A stretch of 64,000 nt of DNA from contig CM034234.1 of assembly GCA_019916065.1 (NCBI GenBank), positions 4,748,342 to 4,812,341 of the forward strand, in the 5' to 3' direction. Each line of letters begins with the position of its first letter. Position 1 is the stretch's first letter. The stretch is from Vitellaria paradoxa. Lineage: Eukaryota; Streptophyta; Magnoliopsida; Ericales; Sapotaceae. Shown piece after piece: positions 1 to 12,575 of the stretch. The notes under the pieces were generated by a model, which saw nothing but the letters and a program-made list of their open reading frames with translations, did not search any database and was not told where the DNA came from. The position numbers and the translations under genes are program-made.

Positions 1-2564
1 TTTTTTTTGGAACGTTTTTTGTAACGATTTTTTTTTTTTTTAAGTCTCTATGATTTGCTTAGCACGTACCTAAATCTTCAGTTTTAAAATCCGTATTTGT
101 GATTGATGTATATATATATATATATATGATTAGTGTCATGATTATGTGTTTTACATAGTAAGACTTTTATTTAATGTTGGATTAAAATGCAGATTTTTTA
201 AATATATCTTCTATTTGTGACGAAAACTTAGAAAATCATATTATTTATCTTCTTTAATTAGTGATTTTTTTTGAAAGACGAGATCTAATCAATTTTTGTT
301 TTTATGTATATGCCAAAAAGTGTATATAATTCTTGACTAAGGTTTATATAAATTTAGAGTAGAATGTGTGATTTGTATGATTTTATTATTATTATTTTTT
401 TGTTATCTTTTCACCCAATGCTGTTAATTATCTATTATTTATTAACTTTTTTCTTACTTTAGTTATGTGATTTTTTTGTTGTATGACATGAAAAAAATTA
501 AGATATAAAAATATAATACAAAAAAATTCGAGCATCTTGCTAGGCTCACCCCTAGGCCGACCCTGTTAGATATAAAGTATAAAGAATCTAATAAATCATT
601 TTAAGATTGTATCATCAAGAAATTTTTTTACTTTCATGTAAAGGTGAACTTAAAATTGTATTGAAAGCACTACCTTTCTTGCAATTCAATATTTGTGTAG
701 GAGAGGAAAGTTATAAATGAAGAAACGCATATCTAAAAGAGAAATATATCTCTAGATGAAAATAAGCGTGAGGTAGGGAATCAAGGAAAGAACAGAATTG
801 TGGAATTGAGTCACTTTTCTTTGCTTCAACTTCAAAAAGTGGAGGCAAGATTATCAACCGAATGTCTTTCAAGTGCTTGGGAATCATGTATATTATCCTA
901 GTTGCAAGTAATGCATGCAATATTCCCTTGCGTAAATTATATCCGGTGAATAATTTTAATAATCTTTTTTGATTTTTTTTATTTATTTTAGAGAAAACAA
1001 AAAATATTAAATACAATCTTGTTTTGTTCTATTTTTTTAGTGCCAAAAGAAGGATAAAAAATGTATATAATTCATTGTATTGGCGCGTACATATACAATC
1101 ACTTTTGATTACTACCTAAGACAACTCTTTATTATTGTCCTTCATACTTAATTATTGGCATAATTAGTACTCTTAACTATTGAAGTATTTAATTTGATTT
1201 ATTCAAAGACCAACTAAAACGTGGTTATTTAATTTGAATTGGGTAATTAATTTATTGGTTCTCAATACTCCTTAATTTTAAAATTATTTTATTTAATTAT
1301 CGCCAAAAAAAAAATTAAGACATGTGCAGGACCAAAATATAACTAATTAACGAATAAAACAAAACAAACAAAAAATAAAAATAACCCAGACAAAATCTCT
1401 GCATGTTGGCGATTGTTTGGCTAGAATGTGCTCTGTGATTATCGACCTAGCTAATCATTTCCTTAATCGCAAAAGGAGAGTTTAATATAGAAACATCTCT
1501 AGAGAGCCAAATATATAAAATTATGGACACTATTTTCTAGATGTGTTTAGTGTTTTTTTTATATATTTTTTTTATTTTTTTTAAATCGGACTATTTACAT
1601 GTAATGGCAAATTGTAAAAACATAAATAGCATTTTTTATTAGTACTTTGTTAAATAAGTAATCCATATTTGTCTATATATTACATTAAATAATATTTGAA
1701 TTCCTAAACAAGTCAAAGTCTTTAGCCTTCTCTCCATCCCATCGCTGATCAGCAATAAAAACCTTCCTCTTCATTCAAGTACCTTACAAAACTTCCAATC
1801 CGAATACTCAATTTTGATATATATATATATATATATATATATTTTATAAAGCCAATTTTGTTGGTAATATTGAAACAGAATTGGTCGTGGTTGTGCCCTT
1901 GGTATTTGGATCCGTCAATTTGACAATAACATGCAACGTAAGAGAAAATATAGACTCAATTTTAGAACTCTTATCATGTACAAGTGATGAATATGGAATC
2001 TGTAGTAGCTTTCTAAAAGGTCATGGCCCTTTCTATTAATATCAATTTAATACAAATTTGTCCATACCTTCTGTTAAGGAACATCATGTAGGCCATAAGT
2101 AGGACCATCCATTTGACAGTTCCTGCACTGCGCTTATCACAACTAAAATTTAATTGGAGAACAAAAAAGAAAAATAAGAATAGAAAGAAATAAAATTATT
2201 TATTTATATTTATTTTTATGATTAATTAATTAAAAAGTAATTTTTTATTAATATCCACTCATTTTCTTCTTATATTCCTAATTTTATTAAAAATATAATA
2301 ATAATAATTTTAAGTTTTTCTTATTTCATTTTACCTTGCCATCTATTCCCTTCACAAGGATAAATTTCGAATACACCGTAGGCTTACTAATAGAACATGA
2401 ATTTGGGCCGATGAAAAGTGAAACTAAAATAGAATTACTGTTGATTTTTATGCGGTCATCAAATGATGATGTGCGTGCATATAAAGAAAGTTGGGTGAGC
2501 TGTGACTAATATATAGTGAATTATTCATGCCTCATGTACATTGCATGAGATAAGGTGTTATATA
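1..2564. other. AT-rich spacer, no gene seen
   Basis: This stretch is very AT-rich with T and A runs and AT microsatellites (about 108-128 and 1819-1842). The only long frame (711-1016, minus, 101 codons) has AT-driven composition and no motif I recognise. It is perfectly duplicated in unit 2, so its conservation there says nothing about coding. I see no RNA gene and no clear transposon terminus. Confidence 0.6.
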
Positions 2565-3707
2565 TGTTAGATTTAACATACTCATAGTAAAATATTTTAA
2601 AACCGTTGAAAATTAAACTCCTTCAAAACACCATAATAAAACACATTTGGGTTGGGAATATCATCACCAGGAATATTTATTTAGGTAAAACCGTGTTGTG
2701 TGACCAAATTAGTCAGATTAGCTGATCATAGTTAAATTAATTAGTTAGTTAATGGGCATACTAAAACCTATAAATAGGAGGTATTGTAAGAGAAATATAA
2801 CGAAGAAAAATTTTCAGTTTGAGATTAATTTCTCAATTAGGAGAGTTTTAAATTGCTCTCGAATTTAATCCAAACAAATAGTTAGAAATGGGTTTATCAC
2901 AAACTAAATTACCAATTTTTTTAGTTTTTAAATAACCAAAACTAAATCAAAGACCAAATTAACTGAAATAATTCGATTCGATTCCAGTTAAAATTGAGTT
3001 AACAGAAATTCCATTTAAATATATAAATATGATCTAATGTTTAATTTTATTTTTCATAAATTTATTATTATTGTATTATATAAAATCATATTATATATTT
3101 AAATATATAATTTAAAACAAATAAATTTAAAATTTTTCATATGCCAAAAGTGTTGTGTCGTTTTTCAACAACCTAGCTCATAATAGGTTAGTGTAATTTA
3201 CTCTATAAGTAATGGTCCCTTCAAGAGTACGTAGCGAGGTAGCTGGCGAGGAGGATATATATGAACATATTTGTAATACAAGTACAAACAAAATGAGTTG
3301 TTTTGAATTAATTTGGCCCTTTTTCATCTCCTCACAGGAAGTATCATTTTTGGACGCATGTTTTTAGACTATTGTTCTCGTTTGGATGTGTTAAGTGTGA
3401 AGTCTGATTTAAAGAAGGATAAAAGCATATTTTTGTGTTTTAGGATTTTTTATTTGTATACGCTAAGGTTCTTTGTAACTATGAAAGGAATGCCTAAGGT
3501 TGCCTCCACTGAAACTTTGTAACCTTTTTTCTTCATCATAGTGAAACATCCCAACACTCTGTGGATGTATGATTAAACAATTAGTTTAAGCCGAAACTAC
3601 GTAAATTCATGTGTCTCGTTATCTTCTTATTTGTGATTGTTTTCTATTCTTGTTTATCTTCGATCGTTTGCATGTGCTTGTGGGTTTGAGCGTAAGAATT
3701 CCTAACA
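2565..3707 (+). mobile_element. Probable Ty1/copia 5' LTR (decayed)
   Basis: The segment begins TGTTAG and ends CTAACA, an inverted terminal pair typical of LTRs. It ends 2 bp before a tRNA-iMet-type primer-binding site (TGGTATCAGAG, 3710-3720). A TATA-like CCTATAAATAGGAGG lies near 2768. About 130 bp beginning at 2881 form one arm of an inverted repeat (partner near 4715-4845), probably a later insertion, so the original LTR was shorter. No matching 3' LTR was found. The left end is inferred from the TGTTAG/CTAACA symmetry only. Confidence 0.5.
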
Positions 3708-4845
3708 ATTGGTATCAGAGTTCCGGGTTAGGAGATCAAGGGTTTACACAATGGCTGAAGACAAATACAAGATCGAGAAGTTTAATAGTACGAACTACGC
3801 TTTTTGGAAGATGTAGATAGAAGATATTTTGTATCAGAAGGATTTATATCTTCCGATGAGTGGGAAAAAGCTAGAAAGTGTAACATAATAAGATTGGAAT
3901 ATTTTTTATTGTAAAGTTTTAGGGACTGTGCGATTGAGCCCCGCGCTGTCAACTGTGTCAAATATTGCCAAAGAAAAGATTACAGAAGATTTATTCAAAG
4001 TCTTAGAAAAGATGTACGAGAAATTTTCTGTGAGGAATAAGTATATCTTCTGAAAAAGTCATTTAATTTAAAGATGCCTGAAACTCCGTTGTTATTGAAT
4101 ATTTGAATGAATTTAATATAGTCACGAATCAGTTAGAATCCATAGGTATTAATTTTAATGGTGAAATTAGAACTCTTATTTTATTATCGAGTTTGCCAAA
4201 AAGTTGGAATAGACTCGTCGTAGCAATTAATAATTTCTCTGGATCTGCAAAATAAACTTAGAGGATGTTGCTAGGCTGATTTTAGGAAAAGAGGTTAGGA
4301 GAAGAGTATTGAGTGAGGATGTACTTTTGGTTTAACATTAAATATAGAGGAAAGAGGTAAGTCTGCAAATAAGAGAGTCAATAAGAGCAAGTGAAAAGAA
4401 AATTCTAAAAATAGAGGTAAGTGTAAATCTTATAATAGAGATGTGAAACTTGAGGGTTGTTAGAATTGTAGTTAGATGGGGTACTTAAAGCAAGATTGTG
4501 GAGTACCATAAAAAAAGTAGTAGAATGAGAATAATCAAGGGAGTAAGAACATTGCCAAAGTTCCAACTGCCGTAGACGCGGATTATTGTTAGTTTATATA
4601 ATACAATAAGGTGGTTTTTGAAAATATTCTTCTCACAAACTAAGATTTAATGATTAAAAGTATTATTTCTTTCATTCAACAATTGAAATCATTTTTATAT
4701 TTTAAAACTTTGGTTAATTTTATTTTAATTGAATTGAATCAAATTATTTTGATTAATTTGGTTCTTAATTCAGTTTTAGTTTTTTTGTTAAAAACTTAAA
4801 AAAAAAAAAGGGTAATTTGGTTTAACCTGAATAAACATTTCTAAC
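2881..4845. repeat. Inverted-repeat arms around the copia remnant
   Basis: About 130 bp at 2881-3010 read as an imperfect reverse complement of 4715-4845. Both arms begin GTTAGAAATG and share stretches such as CCAAATTA and AACTAAA. Either they are two oppositely oriented copies of a MITE-like repeat, or they are the ends of one larger inverted-repeat element that encloses the copia gag remnant. The same pair occurs in unit 2 (about 11747-13711). Confidence 0.5.
3710..4600 (+). pseudogene. Ty1/copia PBS and gag remnant
   Basis: After the primer-binding site TGGTATCAGAG a frame opens at ATG 3751 and reads MAEDKYKIEKFNSTNYAFW. This is the usual start of copia Gag (UBN2-type), followed by a stop and further recognisable Gag sequence (IEDILYQKDLYLP, VLEKMYEKF). 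A broken CCHC zinc knuckle is visible near 4450-4510, with stops in place of two residues. Protease and pol are absent; homology stops near 4600. Several in-frame stops and frameshifts make it non-functional. Unit 2 holds an identical copy. Confidence 0.75.
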
Positions 4846-5145
4846 AATGATGTTTTCTTCTAGCTAGCTTTTTAATAGCTAACTTTTTAGCTTTTTGTCA
4901 ATTTGACAGTTTTACTCTACAATATTTAAAAGAAGTATAAAATATAAAAGAATAAATTTAATCATTTTAAAAAAATAAAAAAATTAACAACTGATAGCTA
5001 GAACTACTAGCTACCTTTCCCCCAACGGTGCCTAACCATTTGAAAAGTCCACCATATGAGCAACGTTCAATAACCACGTAGAAGAAAGCCGAAAGTAACA
5101 TAAAATTGCACTAATTTAGAGAGAAAACTTAATTGTACTTTGTTA

Positions 5146-5181
<36 letters not shown>

Positions 5182-6334
5182 GGAGGCTCATTGTTATATG
5201 AATTTTTAATTAATTTTTATTTTATTTCAAAAAGTTAAAAATATTATATCAAACAATAGATAATGAATATTTATTAGTTAAAGATGTTTAAATAAATAAT
5301 AAGTAATTAAAAGGTATTTAAATAAAATAAAATAATATTATAAGAGTAGTGAGTGGTTAAAGGACATTTAAGAAAAATAAAAAATAAAAAGGTAAAATGA
5401 CTTAAATAGTTTACAAAAATTAAAACATTATTTATTCACTACTTTTAAATAGTGAGTGATTATTAGTGGTGAAAATTTTTTGAACCAATCAATCACCCAC
5501 AAAGCAAAAATAATAACACCAGAGAATAACGGAAAAATCCTTTCATAAGGAGAAAAACCTCAATTACAAATCCTACTACCAACAGGTTACAAAATCCTAT
5601 ACTTGAATTCACTATGCCTCACTCAAACAAATTTTTTCGCAAATTGTGCTCGATTCATTCAACAAATCCTACAAATGGACTTTCTATCTCAAACAGAAAA
5701 TAAAGAAAGAATACAAAGAAAAATAAGAGAAAGAGACCTACAAGCTCACAAAGAAAAAATTCTACTTCATAAAAGACTATAATATACCCCTTCAATTCCC
5801 CTCTTGATTCACACATTGTACATTAAGTTTGGGTGCATATATATAGACTAACAAAATTTTAGTCCATTTAAGACTCAAATATATAAACAAATTTCCTAAG
5901 CGGAAACAAAATTTTCCATAAAATAATTCACTTGAACCATCATGCTCCCATTGGCCAGATTGTGAGGTCTATGGGAATCCGGTCATCAATATGGGCGAAC
6001 CCTCGTACATTCTACAGGATTTCAGCACCAATGTGGCGCAGTCACACGCTCTCTGCATGCTTGCTGCGATGCACACTAGAATTTTGCGTGTGTGTTTTCT
6101 AATCTGTGCAATTTTCTTCTTCGCCCTAGTTGGACTTGAATTGCAATATTATGGTTGTGGTCTTTTAGAAACTTGTCAATTTAAAAAATTTTTAATTTAG
6201 AAAATATACAAACCTTTACCTTTATTCAATTTAGAAAACATTTAAATTTATCATATTTAATTTAAGATTTTTATGAATTTATCACAAAAAAACCTTACAG
6301 GTGGCTAACGGTTATCAATGAAAAAAATAACGTG
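4846..6334. other. Non-coding, repeat-derived stretch
   Basis: No convincing gene. Near 4857-5020 a short segment is bounded by TAGCTAG-containing ends and may be a degraded MITE. Around 5036-5150 lies a diverged copy of the DUF247 3'-flank block, followed by an AT microsatellite (5148-5177). About 5270-5490 is a low-complexity repeat shared with 24320-24545. From about 5505 to 5990 there is LTR-like sequence (ACACCAGAGAATAACG) of unknown family. The 69-codon frame at 5991-6200 is unremarkable. Confidence 0.45.
5270..5490. repeat. Dispersed AT-rich repeat family
   Basis: About 220 bp beginning TTAAAGATGTTTAAATAAAT and containing ATTATAAGAGTAGT recurs, diverged, at about 24320-24545. It is duplicated within unit 2 at about 14134-14352. 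It looks like a MITE or other short non-autonomous repeat, but I could not define clean terminal inverted repeats or a target duplication. Confidence 0.45.
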
Positions 6335-6470
6335 TGAAAATAATTGAACCTAAAACAGTAGGCATTTGAAAGTTGAACATTTTGGACTAATTTGGAAGGG
6401 AAACTTGTGTTTTGTTAGTATAGTTCAAAAACGTACCCTGATCCAAATTAAAATGTACTTCTTTAATATT
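6335..6470. repeat. DUF247 3'-flank conserved block
   Basis: About 200-340 bp downstream of the DUF247 stop lies a block with GAAAATAATTGAACC, CTAATTTGGAAGGGAAACTTG and TAGTTCAAAAACGTA. Related blocks lie at the same place downstream of the other two DUF247 copies (15200-15335 and 28262-28385). Others lie where no gene remains (22555-22685; weaker at 5036, 18265, 22033 and 25075). In this window it appears to mark DUF247 gene ends. Confidence 0.6.
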
Positions 6471-6610
6471 TAATTAGATACAACGTACCTGAACACAGAC
6501 AAATGTTACACTGAGACATACCCACGCAAAAAAAAAAAAGGAAAAAAAATTGGGAGTTCTCACCGCTACTTATTAATTGCTAAACATATTGGACAGACAC
6601 ACACTTGCAT

Positions 6611-6616
6611 TTTATT
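6611..6616 (-). terminator. Poly(A) signal for DUF247 copy 1
   Basis: TTTATT on the plus strand gives AATAAA on the coding strand, about 60 bp past the stop codon. It is conserved at the equivalent place in copy 2 (15492-15497) and copy 3 (28644-28649), which supports a real 3'-end signal. Confidence 0.55.
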
Positions 6617-6675
6617 CTCGAACAATTAGTTGACTGACTTGTTGATACATAATACTGTGATTGCTGGGAGTTTAT

Positions 6676-8127
6676 TCATCCACTGAAACTGCGGACAAAA
6701 TTTACGATTTGAATTCCGAAAGTGAGGAAGGCAAGACAGAAGGCAACGGTTGTCCATGGACTGGAAAAATATTTACGTCTCAGTTCTGCCCTAAAATTTG
6801 GCCACGGGTGCCGTCTGTAGTTGCCAACTTTACCACATACTCCCTGAAAGAAGAATTCTCCCAGAGAGACCTCGGTGCAGAGATTGTTGATGAGCTTTGA
6901 GGCCTCTTCGTTGCAGCCAAAAAGGTTATGAATAACTTTAGCCTTCTGAAGCAGTTGCACATCCTTTTCAGTGTCGATGAGTCTGTCCAAGAGGAATGCA
7001 TAGGACGTGAAGTGGCAAGGGACACCGGGGGCAATCTGCTCAAAAGCAATAAAGTTTCTGAACAGTGTATCGGTGGAACTGCACATCAACAAAGGCGGGA
7101 TTTTAAAAGTAGCTCTTCGAAACCACCATTTAATAGGCCCAGGTTCTATGAATTGGCCTTCTTTCATGGTAAGGGCCTCATCAGCTTCAAACTTGACTCC
7201 TGCATGGTCCAGGTCGGATGCAGAATATAGGAATTCAATGTTGTCTGTGCTGTCAGGATAACTATCGTAATCTTTATCAGAAGGATAATAGTATCTGTGC
7301 ATAATCTGGAGGATGTGTTTATCTTCATCCACAGAGATGGCGTGCTGATTTTCCGACTCTTCGATGTCTTCCACGTCAGCTAGATTTATGGAGCTTCCCG
7401 GTCTTCCCAAAGTAAAAAAGCATCCAATGATCAATCTTCTGAGCGGTAGGATGGCATTTCCTTTACATGCTTCCTGAATCTTTTTCAGGGTGTTGTCGAA
7501 CAAATTCTTAAGAACAAAGAAAGGAAGCTGATTCTCAAGCAGCATCAAGTCAATTAGCAGGTTGATGGGGGTCAGCCTGGAACCGAAAACAGGGTCTCCT
7601 TTGGCCTCCTCATATGGGGCACTGCTCCCCGGTAGAGGATTACCCCGCACGAGGTAGTAGAACACGTAGAGAAATTCGAGTACGAAACAACCGTCAAGCA
7701 CCAGCATCTCTTCATTCAGCTTGTCTCTGACAACGCTGTCGTAGCATTTCTTGGCATCATCCAATAAACATTTCATTTGGCGTAAACAATCATCTAGCGC
7801 ATGAGATTTGCGATCTTTCTCCGGTATGTCCTGGTACACCGTCAATGTTGACATTCGATCAAGGAGGGAAAATAAGAAACTCTTTTTGATGGCCTGCATA
7901 GGTTGCAGATGGCTTTCGTGGCTGTGAAGTGGCCCAATAGACACGAGCTGAGGAGCATAAGCACTTTCCCTCAGATTACGGATCGCCTCCGGTACCCTGT
8001 ACATAGTCATGCAATGCACGGATCGTTTGAAATCATATGCATCTTCCCGTGTATCGTCAAACAAATTTTTTTGAGGACTATTAGGGACGGATTGATCGGG
8101 AATGTTGTCGCTGGACGACATTGCCAT
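6676..8127 (-). CDS. DUF247 membrane protein, copy 1 (intact)
   Basis: A 483-residue single-exon protein of the plant DUF247 family (PF03140). Visible family hallmarks are VPEAIRNL (45-52), the MLVLDGCFVLEF block (141-152), DPVFGS (178-183), the LMLLENQLPFFVL block (194-206) and KWWFRRATF (333-341). The C-terminus holds one hydrophobic segment (about 457-478) after a basic FRAELRRK stretch, as expected of a tail-anchored membrane protein. There is no signal peptide. The start at 8127 gives the usual family length and lies about 115 bp from a TATA box. The biochemical function of DUF247 proteins is largely unknown; in grasses, DUF247 genes map to the S and Z self-incompatibility loci, but that role cannot be assumed here. 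It is the only undamaged member of the three in this window. Confidence 0.92.
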   Translation of the reverse strand: MAMSSSDNIPDQSVPNSPQKNLFDDTREDAYDFKRSVHCMTMYRVPEAIRNLRESAYAPQLVSIGPLHSHESHLQPMQAIKKSFLFSLLDRMSTLTVYQDIPEKDRKSHALDDCLRQMKCLLDDAKKCYDSVVRDKLNEEMLVLDGCFVLEFLYVFYYLVRGNPLPGSSAPYEEAKGDPVFGSRLTPINLLIDLMLLENQLPFFVLKNLFDNTLKKIQEACKGNAILPLRRLIIGCFFTLGRPGSSINLADVEDIEESENQHAISVDEDKHILQIMHRYYYPSDKDYDSYPDSTDNIEFLYSASDLDHAGVKFEADEALTMKEGQFIEPGPIKWWFRRATFKIPPLLMCSSTDTLFRNFIAFEQIAPGVPCHFTSYAFLLDRLIDTEKDVQLLQKAKVIHNLFGCNEEASKLINNLCTEVSLGEFFFQGVCGKVGNYRRHPWPNFRAELRRKYFSSPWTTVAFCLAFLTFGIQIVNFVRSFSG

Positions 8128-8240
8128 TGCTAGCCAGTGCTTGCTTGCTTTTTACCGGTGAATATTTTGTGGTTTAAGGATCTGCGGCCGGGTTTACTCT
8201 AATTTCGGCTTGGCATGTGAAGTCCCACTCCTAGCTATCA

Positions 8241-8248
8241 TATTTATA
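8241..8248 (-). promoter_or_regulatory. TATA box of DUF247 copy 1
   Basis: TATTTATA on the plus strand gives TATAAATA on the coding strand, about 115 bp upstream of the start codon. Copy 2 has TATAAATG at the equivalent place (17120-17127). The sequence between it and the ATG is largely conserved between the copies. Confidence 0.55.
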
Positions 8249-8866
8249 CACAGCAGCAGCACTCCTAACTGGTATGATTTAGCAAACAGTGGGCCCCAAG
8301 CTCAATATATCAATTGGCCCCTTTAATCCACCCAATAATAATAACAATAACGTTAAAAAAAAAAATAACTGTTGCTGCCACACTTTTGGATAATTAGATT
8401 AAAATTCAACAATTTTAGTATATTTGTATATTTTTTAATTAAAAAATACGTAAATATATGTGAACTCAATTTCAAAAATGTGGTGTCATATAATTAACAT
8501 TAATCATATGTTAACAGTATCCAAATCCTAACAATAATAATAATAATTAAACTTTGTCATTGACTCATTGCCATCATCACATGATTCACGACACAAATAT
8601 AATAATTCATATATTTTAATGTGAGAATTATTAATAATTAAATATATCATGTACATCAAAATTACTTATTTTTCTAACATAATTATATTTTGTATCTAAT
8701 TATATTGTTTAATTTATAATTATTTATGAGATATTATAATTATTTATGAGATATGACTCATCTAGTATTTTTATATATATATAGAAACAATAATATTCTA
8801 ATTTAATTGGGATATGACAATTAATTCCGAATCTAAAAGTAGATGCTAAGTCTTTTTCTATCTTAG
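8249..8866. other. DUF247 upstream region, AT-rich
   Basis: The promoter side of copy 1. It contains an AAT-type run, poly-A runs and AT-rich sequence without a recognisable gene. A short internal direct repeat (ATTATTTATGAGATAT, near 8720-8755) is present here twice but only once in unit 2. This upstream region differs more between the two units than the coding sequence does. Confidence 0.5.
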
Positions 8867-11430
8867 TTTTTTTTTGGAACGTTTTTTGTAACGATTTTTT
8901 TTTTTTTAAGTCTCTATGATTTGCTTAGCACGTACCTAAATCTTCAGTTTTAAAATCCGTATTTGTGATTGATGTATATATATATATATATATGATTAGT
9001 GTCATGATTATGTGTTTTACATAGTAAGACTTTTATTTAATGTTGGATTAAAATGCAGATTTTTTAAATATATCTTCTATTTGTGACGAAAACTTAGAAA
9101 ATCATATTATTTATCTTCTTTAATTAGTGATTTTTTTTGAAAGACGAGATCTAATCAATTTTTGTTTTTATGTATATGCCAAAAAGTGTATATAATTCTT
9201 GACTAAGGTTTATATAAATTTAGAGTAGAATGTGTGATTTGTATGATTTTATTATTATTATTTTTTTGTTATCTTTTCACCCAATGCTGTTAATTATCTA
9301 TTATTTATTAACTTTTTTCTTACTTTAGTTATGTGATTTTTTTGTTGTATGACATGAAAAAAATTAAGATATAAAAATATAATACAAAAAAATTCGAGCA
9401 TCTTGCTAGGCTCACCCCTAGGCCGACCCTGTTAGATATAAAGTATAAAGAATCTAATAAATCATTTTAAGATTGTATCATCAAGAAATTTTTTTACTTT
9501 CATGTAAAGGTGAACTTAAAATTGTATTGAAAGCACTACCTTTCTTGCAATTCAATATTTGTGTAGGAGAGGAAAGTTATAAATGAAGAAACGCATATCT
9601 AAAAGAGAAATATATCTCTAGATGAAAATAAGCGTGAGGTAGGGAATCAAGGAAAGAACAGAATTGTGGAATTGAGTCACTTTTCTTTGCTTCAACTTCA
9701 AAAAGTGGAGGCAAGATTATCAACCGAATGTCTTTCAAGTGCTTGGGAATCATGTATATTATCCTAGTTGCAAGTAATGCATGCAATATTCCCTTGCGTA
9801 AATTATATCCGGTGAATAATTTTAATAATCTTTTTTGATTTTTTTTATTTATTTTAGAGAAAACAAAAAATATTAAATACAATCTTGTTTTGTTCTATTT
9901 TTTTAGTGCCAAAAGAAGGATAAAAAATGTATATAATTCATTGTATTGGCGCGTACATATACAATCACTTTTGATTACTACCTAAGACAACTCTTTATTA
10001 TTGTCCTTCATACTTAATTATTGGCATAATTAGTACTCTTAACTATTGAAGTATTTAATTTGATTTATTCAAAGACCAACTAAAACGTGGTTATTTAATT
10101 TGAATTGGGTAATTAATTTATTGGTTCTCAATACTCCTTAATTTTAAAATTATTTTATTTAATTATCGCCAAAAAAAAAATTAAGACATGTGCAGGACCA
10201 AAATATAACTAATTAACGAATAAAACAAAACAAACAAAAAATAAAAATAACCCAGACAAAATCTCTGCATGTTGGCGATTGTTTGGCTAGAATGTGCTCT
10301 GTGATTATCGACCTAGCTAATCATTTCCTTAATCGCAAAAGGAGAGTTTAATATAGAAACATCTCTAGAGAGCCAAATATATAAAATTATGGACACTATT
10401 TTCTAGATGTGTTTAGTGTTTTTTTTATATATTTTTTTTATTTTTTTTAAATCGGACTATTTACATGTAATGGCAAATTGTAAAAACATAAATAGCATTT
10501 TTTATTAGTACTTTGTTAAATAAGTAATCCATATTTGTCTATATATTACATTAAATAATATTTGAATTCCTAAACAAGTCAAAGTCTTTAGCCTTCTCTC
10601 CATCCCATCGCTGATCAGCAATAAAAACCTTCCTCTTCATTCAAGTACCTTACAAAACTTCCAATCCGAATACTCAATTTTGATATATATATATATATAT
10701 ATATATATTTTATAAAGCCAATTTTGTTGGTAATATTGAAACAGAATTGGTCGTGGTTGTGCCCTTGGTATTTGGATCCGTCAATTTGACAATAACATGC
10801 AACGTAAGAGAAAATATAGACTCAATTTTAGAACTCTTATCATGTACAAGTGATGAATATGGAATCTGTAGTAGCTTTCTAAAAGGTCATGGCCCTTTCT
10901 ATTAATATCAATTTAATACAAATTTGTCCATACCTTCTGTTAAGGAACATCATGTAGGCCATAAGTAGGACCATCCATTTGACAGTTCCTGCACTGCGCT
11001 TATCACAACTAAAATTTAATTGGAGAACAAAAAAGAAAAATAAGAATAGAAAGAAATAAAATTATTTATTTATATTTATTTTTATGATTAATTAATTAAA
11101 AAGTAATTTTTTATTAATATCCACTCATTTTCTTCTTATATTCCTAATTTTATTAAAAATATAATAATAATAATTTTAAGTTTTTCTTATTTCATTTTAC
11201 CTTGCCATCTATTCCCTTCACAAGGATAAATTTCGAATACACCGTAGGCTTACTAATAGAACATGAATTTGGGCCGATGAAAAGTGAAACTAAAATAGAA
11301 TTACTGTTGATTTTTATGCGGTCATCAAATGATGATGTGCGTGCATATAAAGAAAGTTGGGTGAGCTGTGACTAATATATAGTGAATTATTCATGCCTCA
11401 TGTACATTGCATGAGATAAGGTGTTATATA

Positions 11431-12573
11431 TGTTAGATTTAACATACTCATAGTAAAATATTTTAAAACCGTTGAAAATTAAACTCCTTCAAAACACCAT
11501 AATAAAACACATTTGGGTTGGGAATATCATCACCAGGAATATTTATTTAGGTAAAACCGTGTTGTGTGACCAAATTAGTCAGATTAGCTGATCATAGTTA
11601 AATTAATTAGTTAGTTAATGGGCATACTAAAACCTATAAATAGGAGGTATTGTAAGAGAAATATAACGAAGAAAAATTTTCAGTTTGAGATTAATTTCTC
11701 AATTAGGAGAGTTTTAAATTGCTCTCGAATTTAATCCAAACAAATAGTTAGAAATGGGTTTATCACAAACTAAATTACCAATTTTTTTAGTTTTTAAATA
11801 ACCAAAACTAAATCAAAGACCAAATTAACTGAAATAATTCGATTCGATTCCAGTTAAAATTGAGTTAACAGAAATTCCATTTAAATATATAAATATGATC
11901 TAATGTTTAATTTTATTTTTCATAAATTTATTATTATTGTATTATATAAAATCATATTATATATTTAAATATATAATTTAAAACAAATAAATTTAAAATT
12001 TTTCATATGCCAAAAGTGTTGTGTCGTTTTTCAACAACCTAGCTCATAATAGGTTAGTGTAATTTACTCTATAAGTAATGGTCCCTTCAAGAGTACGTAG
12101 CGAGGTAGCTGGCGAGGAGGATATATATGAACATATTTGTAATACAAGTACAAACAAAATGAGTTGTTTTGAATTAATTTGGCCCTTTTTCATCTCCTCA
12201 CAGGAAGTATCATTTTTGGACGCATGTTTTTAGACTATTGTTCTCGTTTGGATGTGTTAAGTGTGAAGTCTGATTTAAAGAAGGATAAAAGCATATTTTT
12301 GTGTTTTAGGATTTTTTATTTGTATACGCTAAGGTTCTTTGTAACTATGAAAGGAATGCCTAAGGTTGCCTCCACTGAAACTTTGTAACCTTTTTTCTTC
12401 ATCATAGTGAAACATCCCAACACTCTGTGGATGTATGATTAAACAATTAGTTTAAGCCGAAACTACGTAAATTCATGTGTCTCGTTATCTTCTTATTTGT
12501 GATTGTTTTCTATTCTTGTTTATCTTCGATCGTTTGCATGTGCTTGTGGGTTTGAGCGTAAGAATTCCTAACA
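11431..12573 (+). mobile_element. Probable copia LTR, second copy
   Basis: Duplicate of the LTR candidate at 2565-3707 (TGTTAG...CTAACA), carried along by the tandem duplication and not an independent insertion. The inverted-repeat arm inside it is at about 11747-11876. Confidence 0.5.
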
Positions 12574-12575
12574 AT

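Larger units (their letters stand above)
1..8866. repeat. Tandem duplication, unit 1
   Basis: The sequence from the window start is repeated at an offset of 8866 bp, seen over thousands of bases. The unit contains AT-rich spacer, a copia LTR/gag remnant, small repeats and the intact DUF247 gene. The left about 5.4 kb match unit 2 without any difference I could find. From about 5450 onward substitutions and indels appear: a shorter AT microsatellite in unit 2, poly-A length changes and a 15-bp gap in this unit near 6562. The window starts inside or exactly at the unit, so its true left boundary is unknown. Confidence 0.95.

Noticed and set aside
711..1016. 101-codon minus-strand frame, identical in both units (second copy at 9577-9882)
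   Set aside because: AT-driven composition with no motif; identity between units reflects recent duplication, not selection.
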